Source: Shinisaurus crocodilurus
Lineage: Eukaryota; Chordata; Lepidosauria; Squamata; Shinisauridae
Reading direction: 5' to 3'
DNA length: 64,000 nt
NCBI GenBank assembly: GCA_021292165.1
Contig: CM037877.1
Location: forward strand, 309,012,834-309,076,833
Within the stretch, counting starts at the first letter, position 1. Each line of letters begins with the position of its first letter. The notes under the pieces were generated by a model that had not been told where the DNA came from, did no database searches, and worked only from the letters and a program-made list of their open reading frames with translations. Positions 52,965 to 62,740 of this stretch are shown piece by piece. The translations under genes and the position numbers were made by a program.

Positions 52965-54797
52965 AACAATCAGCATAATGCTGTTAGGGACTGATCTCTT
53001 GAAGCGGGGCTCTCGGGTAGCAAACCCGGGCACCGGGCAGGCGGGCACCTTACCTGCTGCAACACTTCTGGGAGCTTGTAGAGATGGGGGCTCTTGCTCT
53101 TGCTCTCTGCAGCCCTTGGGCACCATCACTGCACCTGGCCAAAGGACAGCATTGCAGGTAGCAGCGTATGCGTATCATGGAGCTCCAACATCTGATTCCA
53201 TGAGTGCCCTCACTTGCTTTTGCCTTCTCCTTCCCCTTCCTTGGGCCTTTTCCACTATCACCAGGTTGTGGGGGGGGGGGGAAGAGATTCCCACTGGCTG
53301 TCTCCAGCAAACCACCCTCAGAACTCTCTGGGTCTCAGATAGGCATGTCTGGGTTTTGTTAAGCCCGTTTGGTCCGTGTTTCGCAGATTGTCAGGCGTCT
53401 TGTGTTTTGTCGTCGGCTCATTGGCGGGAATCAGATTTTTTAAGGGATGTACAAGAATTCCATTCCACTTGCACTGATGCGCATGACGACTAATTCCCAC
53501 TTTCACCGATGCACATAAGCACTAATGCGCACTAGAGTAAGTTGAGTTTGTGCAAATCCCCCCAAAAGTTAAAAACCGGTCCGCGTGTGACTCAGAAAAA
53601 GCCTTGCAGAACCCACAGGTTGGATTCATTTTAAAAAATCCAAACTCATTTGAATCCGTTGCGGATTTCTCCAATGTCCCTGGTTTCAGGTATTTTTCCA
53701 TCATCCCTAGTTTCAGTCAAGATTGGCTTAGAGATGTGGGGGGGGGGGATAACTGAAAAAGAAAAGGGACCACAAAGTTTCAAACAACAAATTTTAATTT
53801 TTTTCCTGAATAAAAGGCACACCTCCCCATGAAGGGACCATTTTTGGAGCCCCGGGGTGGCTGCCAGCAAAATATCTGCCTACTAGCAAAATCTAATATC
53901 TGCCTACTGGCAAATCTAGTTAAATTACAGCAGGGCATGAAGCTTTTTGCCTTCAGTCATACTGAAATCAGCAGGACCCACAGACACTCTTAACTGTGTG
54001 TTTGCTTTGGGGCTTTTCACTGTTGACGGCTTTCTTGGGTTTTGGGCTGTTGTTGTTTTGTTTTCATTTTTGTTTTAAGTTTCCTCTTTCAATAACAAAT
54101 CTCTGGCAAAGCCAACATTACTGTGGCTGGATAAAGAGGAAAGGAACAGTTGGGAATCTGCTTTTAATTGTAAGTGGCTTTTGTGGTTAAGTGGCGGGGG
54201 GATGTTGTGATAGCCTTCCGAGACAGAAAGGAAGAAAGTGCGGGCTCTTCTGAGAACAAGAACACCCACCCACACACTTTAGATGTGAAGGGGGGGGGGA
54301 AAACATATTGCATACACATGTTCCCAAAACCTGAGAAGTTAGACCGCCAGTGTCACATGTTAAGCAAACATCCTTGGAGCACAAAGAATTGGCATTAAAA
54401 AGCTTTGTCATACTTGGATGTGAACACACACACACACACACACACACACCTCCAGAATATTTCCTGCAAGAAATGTCATTTGATGCTCTTCAATTGCTCC
54501 TGAGCTGTGCAGTAATTTTACTGGGGGCTTTAAAAGCCTGACCCTATTATTCAGGAGGCTGTGATGATTTTATTATTCTTTCCTCACCAAAAAAAAAAAA
54601 AAAATCACCTCAGGGCATTGTAACCTCTTGCCTGCTTAACAGAGGCCTCCAAAAATGAGCGGCCTAGTTTTGCTTCCAAATGTGCTCTCCTGTTACCAAT
54701 TCATGCTCCCATTCAAACCTCTGCAATGGCCCATTCGCAACCTTGCTATCTTTCGTTTTGACTACTCTACCATAAAACGACACAAGTATTATTATTA
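52965..54797. other. Mostly unclassified stretch
   Basis: 53,375-53,720 shares words with 61,850-62,120 and 63,240-63,340 (CGCAGATTGTCAGGC, AAAATCCAAACTCATTTGAA, GGGATGTACAAG), so an old DNA element is likely. A (CA)n run lies at 54,424-54,449 and poly-A at 54,590-54,604. No exon recognised. Confidence 0.4.
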
Positions 54798-55049
54798 CAG
54801 GCAGTCCCCAGGTTACAAACGAGTTCCATTCTTAAGAATGTCTTTCAGTCAAATTTGTATGTAAGTCGGAACAGCATCGCGTTCTATACGTTAAAATCGG
54901 CATTGACGCAAACTGCATAAATTACACAAATTGCGTAGTCTATTACGCTATGTACTCTACGTAAGCGACGTAGCGACGGGGAACCCAGAAGTCCGTTCTT
55001 AAGTATGGGTTGTCTGTAAGTCGGACGTTCTTAACTCGGGGACTGCCTG
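54798..55049. mobile_element. Tigger-like Tc1/mariner MITE
   Basis: Terminal repeats CAGGCAGTCCCCAGGTTACA and, reversed at the right, CAGGCAGTCCCCGAGTTAAG, flanked by TA on both sides. Inner words TTTGTATGTAAGTCGGAACA are typical of pogo/Tigger-type elements in vertebrates. 252 bp, non-coding. Confidence 0.85.
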
Positions 55050-55166
55050 TATTATTATTATCTTCTCATAACCGTCCTCAAACATTCAGCTTCTGACGTT
55101 ATGTTCAAAATGCTTCCCCTGAATTTATGTGGTCCCAACACAGGGCTTAACATGGAGGGTGTAGAA

Positions 55167-55301
55167 CAGCGTTCCCCAACCTTGGGTCCCCAGCTGTTTT
55201 TGGCCTACAACTCCCAGCATGCCCCAGCCAGCTATGCTGGCTGGGGCATGCTGGGAGTTGTAGGCCAAAAACAGCTGGGGACCCAAGGTTGGGGAACACT
55301 G
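55167..55301. mobile_element. hAT MITE family A (GTTCCCC variant)
   Basis: Full palindrome with CAGCGTTCCCCAACCTTGGG and GTTGGGGAACACTG ends. The flanks GTGTAGAA and CATTAGAG do not match (4 of 8), though each has TA at its centre. Left and right flanks may therefore come from different events. Confidence 0.88.
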
Positions 55302-55351
55302 CATTAGAGGGTGCGTGGATGAATGACCAATGAACCATAGAGCTGACATCT
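55248..55351 (+). repeat. Source of a 104-bp inverted copy at 58.2 kb
   Basis: This interval, half MITE and half single-copy flank, is present as an exact reverse complement at 58,176-58,279. Confidence 0.95.
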
Positions 55352-55357
55352 GAACAG

Positions 55358-55457
55358 CCCTGGACAGCCCAGTCTCGTCTGATCTCAGAAACTAAGCAGG
55401 GTCGGGCCTGATTAGTACTTGGATGGGTGACCACCTTGGAATACCAGGTGCTGCAGG
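55358..55457 (+). mobile_element. 5S rRNA-derived unit of a composite SINE
   Basis: About 100 bp aligning over most of 5S rRNA: CCAGTCTCGTCTGATCTCAG, AAACTAAGCAGGGTCGGGCC, TACTTGGATGGGTGACCACC and GGAATACCAGGTGCTGCAGG. The pol III internal control boxes are recognisable but with changes (AGAAACTAAGC). Too short at the 5' end and too diverged to be a functional 5S gene. Confidence 0.85.
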
Positions 55458-55655
55458 GAGGGACCACAGCTCAGTGTGAGAGAGCACGTGCTTTGCATGC
55501 AGACGGTCCCGGGTTCGACCCCCAGATTCCAGATAGGGCTTGGAAGGAATCCTGCCTGAAACCCTGGAAAGCCATCACTGCTAGTCAGTGTCAACAGTGC
55601 TGGGCCAGATCAGAGAATCAATGGTCTGACACAGTATAAGGCACCTTCCTATGAC
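55458..55655 (+). mobile_element. tRNA-derived SINE directly behind the 5S unit
   Basis: GGACCACAGCTCAGTGTGAG (A box), GGTCCCGGGTTCGACCCC (B box, matching GGTTCGANNCC), then GATAGGGCTTGGAAGGAATC, GCTAGTCAGTGTCAACAGTG and GTCTGACACAGTATAAGGCA. The 5S part ends and this begins without a gap, so the two probably form one dimeric SINE. Confidence 0.85.
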
Positions 55656-55659
55656 ATCC

Positions 55660-56394
55660 ATAAGTTTTTAAGAGAGTTTTAATAATGTTTAGAGGGGTTG
55701 TTTGCTTGCTTGCTTGCTTGCTTTGAATAGTGTCTCCAGGGCATTCTTAAAAGACAGCATGCTGTGCCTCAGCGGGGAGACCAGTCCAGGAATGAATTTC
55801 TATTGCGCTGCAGCCATTTGAAGAAGTCCCGGCGCCCGCCCACGCCCCTCCCCGTCAGTGCCCTTGGGCGTGCCATCTTCGCTGCAGACTGTGACAGGCC
55901 TCTCCTGGGGCTGGGAGGGACGGATGTGGGTTTCAGCACCATGGAAAGCAACCACCCGTCATGCCTACAAGGGCTGGGCAGAACAGCTGACACATGTGCT
56001 GAGTAAAATGCCTCCCACTGCCACCCACCCGGCTATTTCATTCCTTGGAAGAGCTGAGCTGGGCCACGCACGACATCAGTGCTTGCTCCACGCAGAGCAC
56101 AATCAGATGCATTTTAATACAAAAAGAGCTCTCAGTCTGGGCTAAAGCAGACGTAAAAGTAAATATGCACCATTTGTTAGCTATGTCCACCCCTGCTCAT
56201 GTTGGCATTTTTTAAAAAGTGAAACAAATAAAATTGCGACCAAGCCCCCCAAACCCCTGCAAAACCATCTCCCACCACCCAGGATTTGATTCCAATATGT
56301 TTTAACATGATGAGAGTCCTACTTCATATGGAGGAAGTCTGCCAGTAGAGCTTTACGTTTCCAACACACAAATCCTGCAGTTGAGAACAACCTA
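55660..56394. other. Stretch without recognised genes
   Basis: A short (TTGC)n run lies near 55,697-55,723. Nothing else recognised. Confidence 0.45.
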
Positions 56395-56397
56395 TTA

Positions 56398-56508
56398 CGG
56401 GTGCAATCCTATGCATGTTTAAACAGGAAAATGTCCCACATGGGCTGGCTGGGGGATGCTGGGAGTTGTAGGGCTTTCTTCTGTCTAAGCATGCGTAGAA
56501 TTGCACCT
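56398..56508. mobile_element. Harbinger-like MITE with TTA duplication
   Basis: GGGTGCAATCCTATGCATGT and complement at the right end, flanked by TTA (56,395-56,397, 56,509-56,511). Confidence 0.72.
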
Positions 56509-56959
56509 TTAGTTGTGCAGGTGCAATTTGGTACCATCGAAGAACCAAATTGCATTGTATTTTCCTGACAGTGCAATTCTCTACATGTCTACTCAGTAGA
56601 GTTCCAAGGGGCTTACTCCCATATAGATATAGGATTGCACCCTCAAAGACTTAATGAGAAAGGCTGAGTACATGTCAATCAATGTCACCATTTTTCTTCA
56701 GGGATCTGAGACGTTTTCTTAAGTAGATGAACTCTGCTGGTGGCCTCTTTCCAGCAGAATCCAGCTACATTTGAAGATCAAAAGACTTTGATGCAAATTC
56801 TGAAACATCAGAATGCCTCCCCGAATACCTTGGAGTGGGTCCTACAAATGATATTGCAGGGGAGGGTCCGGATGTAAGGTCAATGGAGGCCAGAGGTCAC
56901 AGATGGAACGTCAAGTGGGGCTGAGACCAGAAGAATAGGCCATTCTTGGAGTTGTGAGT

Positions 56960-57084
56960 CCAAGGGGGCACAGCCCAGCTCAGTGGTGGAGCACCTGGTT
57001 TTGCATGCATAACGTCACAGGATCAATCCCTGGAACCACTCAGGTGGCAAGGCTGAGGAAGACCCGCTTCCTGAGACCCTATAA
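56960..57084 (+). mobile_element. tRNA-derived SINE
   Basis: GCCCAGCTCAGTGGTGGAGC (A box), CAGGATCAATCCCTGGAACC (B box), then GCTTCCTGAGACCCT. The 3' end is cut by the following MITE. Confidence 0.75.
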
Positions 57085-57211
57085 CAACCTTCTCCGACCT
57101 GGTGCCACCCAGTTGTATTGGACTACAACTCCCAGCATCTCCCATCCGGCTAAGGGATGCTGGGAGTTGTAGTCCAACACAACTGGAGGGTGCCAGCTTG
57201 GGGAAGGCTGC
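57085..57211. mobile_element. hAT-like MITE family C, complete palindrome
   Basis: CAACCTTCTCCGACCTGGTG, CCACCCAGTTGTATTGGACT, ACAACTCCCAGCATCTCCCA, then GGATGCTGGGAGTTGTAGTC and the complementary end. The palindromic centre is CATCTCCCATCCGGCTAAGG. Confidence 0.85.
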
Positions 57212-57214
57212 CCT

Positions 57215-58120
57215 AGAGAGCTGCTGGTGCTGCTACTCAGTTCTGGATGAGATGGATCACTTCAAGGCAGCTTCTGTAAGAAAGAGCACTCAAAGGGGCA
57301 AAGGGAGGCTGTTTGGGGCAGGGAGCCTCTTGAGCGACCCCATTTCTCAAGCACGTGGGGAACATGGCTGAGAGCAAAATCAGTGCTGTCTCTGTTCCCT
57401 CAGCAAATGCAATGCTCTTTTAATTGCAATGGACCATAATGCAGATGGCAATGGCATTCTTTCAGAAGGATCTGGTGGTGGGATTGGTGAAACCCTCAGC
57501 TCGTCCATATAAATGAAATAGGGACAAAAGGGTGCTTCTGCTTCCAAACTGGAAATTGCTATATTGTTTGACTGCGTCACAAGAGAGTGGCTGTTTGGGG
57601 TGGAAGAATATATCGGATTGATGTTGGCTGCCGTCAGCAGTACTCTTACTCGTAAAAACCTTTATGGGGCACCCGAAGCACCTGCCTTTAGTATATATGA
57701 CTAAAGAGACAGGTTGTAATGGCACAAGGAAGTAAAAAGGTTCTTCTGAAAGGCCGATCCTAAATTGTTATTTTGTTATTATTGTTGGAAGTTGCTTTGA
57801 GGACTAATCTGGTCAAAATGTGGCCTTTTAATGTAATGGATTCATTAATTCACAATTCTGGACACTCCTTGCTTTTTGGAGGTCAAACTTCATACGTTCC
57901 GGAAAAGCTGCACGACAATTTTATCTCACCAAGCATTTGTCAATTGTGAGGAGAGTAATCCTGCGTTCCTGGGGGAGCATCCCAGAGACCACAGGATCCT
58001 TCGGAGTCCCCCTCAGAGGCCATATATACTGCTATGACCTTGGAAGTGGGGCTCCAGGTTCCTCCACCACTGGCTGCTTTCCGAGGTCACAAACATGGCC
58101 TCAGAGGACCTCAGAGAGGT
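57215..58120. other. Stretch without recognised genes
   Basis: No repeat family or exon recognised. Confidence 0.4.
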
Positions 58121-58175
58121 CTGAAAGGGGGAAGGAAGGAGAGACACTTTTATCCCTCTCTCCTAATACTAGAAT

Positions 58176-58279
58176 AGATGTCAGCTCTATGGTTCATTGG
58201 TCATTCATCCACGCACCCTCTAATGCAGTGTTCCCCAACCTTGGGTCCCCAGCTGTTTTTGGCCTACAACTCCCAGCAT
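58176..58279 (-). repeat. 104-bp inverted copy of 55,248-55,351
   Basis: Exact reverse complement over 104 bases, including 50 bp of single-copy flank (GTTCATTGGTCATTCATCC part) and half of the neighbouring MITE. Neither MITE end nor target duplication is placed to explain it by transposition. Confidence 0.95.
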
Positions 58280-58381
58280 CATCCCATGAAGCTGATCATC
58301 CCATGAAGCTGATCAGTGGGAGAAGCAGGACATCCCATGAAGCTGATCATCCCATGAAGCTGATCAGTGGGAGAAGCAGGA
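58280..58381. repeat. 51-bp tandem duplication made of 17-bp units
   Basis: The unit is CATCCCATGAAGCTGAT twice, then CAGTGGGAGAAGCAGGA. The 51-bp set occurs twice without change. It abuts the 104-bp insertion. Confidence 0.95.
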
Positions 58382-58925
58382 CAGATACAAGGAAGTGCTT
58401 CTTCACACAGTGCAGAGTTAAGCTATAGAATTCGCTTCCATGAGATGTCATGATGGCCACCCCTTTGGGTGGCTTTAAAACGGGAGTGGACAAATTTCAC
58501 GGAGGAGAAGGCTATCGATGGCTACTAGTCCTGATTGGCTCTATGCTACCTCCAGGATCAGAGGCGGTATGCCCGTGTACACCACTTGCTAGGGAACATG
58601 GGTGGGAGGGTGCTGTTGCAGTCATGTCTTGCTTGTGGGTTTCCCGTGGGCAGCTGGTTGGCCACTCTGTGAACAGGATGCTGGACTAGATAGATGGACC
58701 TTGGTGTGATCCAGCAGGGCTCTTCTGATGTTCTTATCTTCTTGTGTCTCGTATGGCCTCTCCAGCCCCAGCCCTGCCAGTGTGCCTCCTTTAGGCAGGC
58801 TAGAGGGAAAGGGAAACAAAAGGAGCACAGAGGGGCAAAAATCGCCTCTGTCGCCCCGCACCCCCCTGCCTGCCAACAGGAGCCCAGCAGGGCACTGGAT
58901 TCAGGGAAGCTTCTGGGTTTGGAGG

Positions 58926-59787
58926 CAGGGATGTTGAAGAGTCCTTGGTCTCGAGTCACGAGTCGAGTCACAAGTCTTTGGACCCGAGTCTCGAGTCCGA
59001 GTCCGAGTCCTTGGTCCAAAATGGTGACTCACGAGTCCCGAGTCCCTCCCAAAACTGACTCCAAGAGTCCCTATTAAAATCAATGGGGTTTCCCCCCAAC
59101 AAAATAAGACTGCTTCAGCTGTGTGGCTTAAATAAATTCTAGGCACAAGTGTGCCTTTTTATTTCAAAACTTTGCCACTGATTTTGGCAAGAATAGACCA
59201 GGCAGACAAACCCAAAATAACCAGGCAGGCAGAGGAGGCAGGGAACCCCAAAGCAGGCAGGCAGAGGCCTTTGTCTTGGACAGTTCAAACTGTGGAACTG
59301 GTTAAGAAGAGACCAGGCAGGCAGAGGAGGCTGGGAACCCCAAACAGGCAGACAGGCAGTGCCATTTGTCTTGGACAATTCAACTGTTGAACAGGTCAAG
59401 AAGAGACCAGGCAGGCAGAGGAGGCTGGGAACCCCAAACAGGCAGGCAGAGGCAGCCAAAACCAAAATGTCTGACCCTAACCCTAACCCCCCACAACAAC
59501 ACATCAATCAAAATAAATCTCAACACATTGTTGGGGTTGCGCTCCTGGTAGCTGTTCATAGTGGCCGAGCAGCGGTGCGCTTCATTTCCATGCGCTCTTC
59601 ACCGGTGATTGCGCTCCTCTCCACTCCTTCTGGCACAGCCCAGGGATGTTGACGAGTCCTTGGTCTCGAGTCCCGAGTCGAGTCTCGAGTCCCATTAAAA
59701 ATATTGGGACTCGAGTCAGACTCGAGTCAGAGGGGGGACTCAGTCCGACTCACGAGTTGAGTCCTCGAGTCCGAGTCCCCATCCCTG
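58926..59787 (+). mobile_element. GACTCGAGTC-rich hAT element, copy 4 (862 bp)
   Basis: Ends CAGGGATGTTGAAGAGTCCT and CCCCATCCCTG with a perfect 8-bp duplication TTTGGAGG (58,918-58,925, 59,788-59,795). It is longer than copies 1 and 2 because the middle has about three units of a ~85-bp repeat (AGAAGAGACCAGGCAGGCAG, GGAGGCTGGGAACCCCAAAC). The internal second left end is at about 59,641. Confidence 0.95.
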
Positions 59788-59795
59788 TTTGGAGG

Positions 59796-60261
59796 CTCCC
59801 ATCTCACAAGGCTGCAATTCATCGGATGTGCCCTTAGCTCTTTAAAACAACCCTTTTCTGCATTGCTTGTTGTGGCCACAACAGATTCATCAGATGCACA
59901 AGTGCCAGTATGTTTTTAAATACGTAGCATTCTCTGTATTTTAAGGCCTTTGGGGATAGCACAAGCCCTAAATGCTCAGGGAATAAATAAAGCAAATGTG
60001 GGGCTGTCACGCTAAATTTGAGGGTGCGGGACAAAAGAGCCAGACCAGACCACAGAATCACAGAGCACCTAAGGACGAAAGGCCCCTTATTCCAACCCGC
60101 TCAAGAATGGCAGAACCATCCATCCATCAGCCCCTTCCCTGATCCACCCATCCAATCCAGGCCATAGTTTGCCCCAGGCAGAGACAAGATACTTACAGGG
60201 AAACTAAGTTCAGATGACTCAGGTAAGTGAGTTGCACCACACGCTACAGGGTAAGGGGAAG
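59796..60261. other. Stretch without recognised genes
   Basis: 60,050-60,110 (GACCACAGAATCACAGAGCA) could be a very old CR1 tail. Nothing else recognised. Confidence 0.35.
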
Positions 60262-60560
60262 TGTGATGTAGTGGTTAGAGCAGTGTTCTCCAACCTTGGG
60301 TCCCCAGATGTTTTTGGCCTACAACTCCCAGCATGGGAGTTGTAGGCCAAAAACATCTGGGGACCCAAGGTTGGAGAACACTGGGTTAGAGTGTTGGAGT
60401 AGGACAGGGAGCCCTGGGTTCTAATCCCCACTTGGCTCGGTCACCCTCTCTCATCCTAACCTTCCTCACAGGGTTGGTGTGAGGATGGAATTGTGCGGGG
60501 AGAGGAACTTCTTAGGTGTCCTTGCGCTCCTTAAAGGAAAGGTTGGGATACAAATGTGAT
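60262..60560 (+). mobile_element. tRNA-derived SINE (family D) interrupted by a MITE
   Basis: GTGATGTAGTGGTTAGAG (A box) before and GGTTAGAGTGTTGGAGTAGG after the MITE, then GGGTTCTAATCCCCACTTGG (B box), TCCTCACAGGGTTGGTGTGA and AAGGAAAGGTTGGGATACAA. Confidence 0.8.
60281..60383. mobile_element. hAT MITE family A, shortened perfect hairpin
   Basis: A perfect 8-bp duplication GGTTAGAG flanks it. Both arms run CAGTGTTCTCCAACCTTGGG through CAACTCCCA, and the loop is only three bases. The usual GCCCCAGCC centre is gone. Confidence 0.94.
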
Positions 60561-61549
60561 CAGTGCACATAAACCAACCACCTCCTCCTCAGGATCATTG
60601 CTGGCCAAGCCAAGATCTGGGAAGGTCCTGGAAATAAGCAGGTAACGGCTTCATTGCACGCGCACACAAACAGAGTCTGCAAACCACCTGTCTCAGCGCT
60701 CAGCACAGACATCCAGGGCTCAATGAATGATGCACGAGCGAAGTCTGAGCAACATACTGTAGGCGGGCGTCTAACCCACATCCTCTGGAGCACCTGAGTG
60801 TGAAATGTATTACATCCACCAAACCCAGCCTTGCCTCTTCTGGGCCCGTGCTTCTAGCAGCGGTGGGGAAGGGGCTTCGCATCCAAGTCAAAAGGTCCAC
60901 TGATTTATCTTTCACAGCAGGCCCTGCTCTTCTTTCATCCTTCCCTGACTTGCTCCCTGCAGCTTGATGGATCATGACCAAGCAAAGAAAGGTTAACTCT
61001 GCACCCGACCCGGCTGCCTGGCAGTCCCACAGCCTTCGCAGTGTGTCTTGCTCTACAAATCGGGAAGCGCCGAACCGAGGAAAGGTTACACAGTGCTGAG
61101 CCGCAAAGCCCAGCCTGCCTTCCCTGCCCTGTTCTGCATCCCATGCATATTTCATGCTGCGTGAGGCAGGGGGCTTCCTCGGCGGCATGCCTTGCATCGC
61201 CAATGGGCAGCTGTTGGGCTTCGTGTCTCTCTGCGAGGACTCGGGAATCATCTGTTGACATGATCTTGATGGGCAACACGCAGAGAGAGATGCTCTCTCC
61301 CCCCCCCCCCGCCGCCCCAGTTCTGGATTAGGTTGTCGACTCCACACTCACTAATCACTGCACTGCAAAACAAAACAAAAATGCAATGTCAGTTGGAAGA
61401 TTCTGGACTGCCTCTGAATGTGGCTGCATGGACTATTGACCCAGAAGTGGCTCTGAGATGCCTGGACTCAGGGGGCTCGGTCTAGGCCATATTTCCAGTG
61501 CAGAATGTAGCATTAGGGGCAGAATTCAGCTTCCTGAGAATTCCAGCTT

Positions 61550-61550
<1 letters not shown>
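60561..61550. other. Stretch without recognised genes
   Basis: The minus-strand frame 61,347-60,700 (215 codons) has no motif I recognise. No transposon family seen. Confidence 0.4.
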
Positions 61551-61590
<40 letters not shown>

Positions 61591-61798
61591 TTATTATTAT
61601 TTTTTAAAGAAAGTTTCTATCCCTCATGGTTCTTCTGAAGATATGGCTGAAATCTCACATATCCCATAGGTTCCTAAATAAGATCACCGGGGACTGGGGA
61701 GGGCTTCGTGGTTCTGCTTAGCTTCTCCTCCCCATCATACCTATCCCTACGGATGGAGGAGAAATCCACAATGGATTCAAAATGAGATCGGATTCCTG
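61551..61798 (+). repeat. Inverted duplication, left arm, starting in (TTA)n
   Basis: About 50 bp of TTA repeat then ~198 bp of ordinary sequence. The latter pairs with 62,535-62,732 with one mismatch seen (61,666 region, CCCATAGG against CCCGTAGG). Confidence 0.92.
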
Positions 61799-62534
61799 TG
61801 AATCCAGCCTATAGATTCCACAGCAGATAGCTTTTTCTTTCTTTTTTTACTTTCCAAGATTGTACATAAATTTACTCATACAAAAATATGAGGGTGGGGG
61901 GACTAAAGGACCAGCTGAAAATGCACATTTCCCCACCACCACAGGCTAAAGTGTGGAAATGCCCATTTTGGGGGGATTTACACATTTCCAACATGATCAT
62001 AAATTCGGGAAATTGAGAAAAATCCGGTTCTGTCAATGAGTGGACAACAGAACGAAAGCCTCCTGACAATCCGTGAAACACAGACAGAATGGATTTAACA
62101 AAACCTGTACATCCCTAAAGTCTATCCCCACATAAATGTTGAAAAATAATCAGCGTTGCAGAATAATGTTATGCGCACTGAGAGATGGTGTGCAAATCGG
62201 TTCCATTTGGTGGGGGCATCACACATACCCCCACACACACACCAGCAGGGCCCTCCTTCCTGTCATGTGATTTATAACATGCAGAAGATCGCATGTTTGA
62301 TACCGGGCATCTCCACTTGTAGGATGAGGTAACCAGCCTTGTTGTCTTCAGGCTGGCTTGGAGAACAACTCAGGAGACCCTTCGCCTTAGTGCCTCTTAT
62401 AGCCAGTTCTCCAAGCAACACCCGTTTCCTGTTCAACTCCTGACTCATAAGTGGGACCTCGCACACCAGTTCCCAAGCAGTCCCTGCTTCTGGCGGGGGG
62501 CGGGGAGTGGCTTGGGCCTGAGGGCTGGAGTTCC
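61799..62534. other. Spacer between inverted arms
   Basis: 61,830-62,118 looks like the interior of an old DNA element related to 62,810-63,340 (TTTTTTTACTTTCC, ACATAAATTTACTCAT, GAAACACAGACAGAATGGAT). No gene. Confidence 0.45.
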
Positions 62535-62740
62535 CAGGAATCCGATCTCATTTTGAATCCATTGTGGATTTCTCCTCCATCCGTAGGGATAGGTATGATG
62601 GGGAGGAGAAGCTAAGCAGAACCACGAAGCCCTCCCCAGTCCCCGGTGATCTTATTTAGGAACCTACGGGATATGTGAGATTTCAGCCATATCTTCAGAA
62701 CCATGAGGGATAGAAACTTTCTTTAAAAAATAATAATAAA

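Larger units (their letters stand above)
58125..58740 (+). mobile_element. L3-like LINE 3' region with a templated insertion
   Basis: TTTATCCCTCTCTCCTAATA and CTAGAA are followed by 104 foreign bases (58,176-58,279), then the LINE resumes at ATCCCATGAAGCTGATC. The rest is CAGTGGGAGAAGCAGGACAG, GCTATAGAATTCGCTTCCAT, GGCTATCGATGGCTACTAGT and GCAGGGCTCTTCTGATGTTC. Confidence 0.88.

Noticed and set aside
55358..55457. 5S rRNA gene
   Set aside because: 5' end incomplete, internal box changes, and followed directly by a tRNA-type SINE. It is a retroposed unit.
55458..55530. tRNA gene
   Set aside because: A and B boxes are present, but there is no cloverleaf acceptor stem, and the sequence continues into a SINE body found at many sites.
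58280..58381. CRISPR-like spaced repeats
   Set aside because: Simple tandem duplication in LINE sequence without spacers. The DNA is from a vertebrate.
59473..59490. Telomere-like CCCTAACCCTAACCC
   Set aside because: Only about two units, inside the hAT element. Other copies show a mutated form, so no interstitial telomere is claimed.
60700..61347. 215-codon minus-strand frame
   Set aside because: No recognisable domain and no related sequence in the window. Codon pattern looks like chance.
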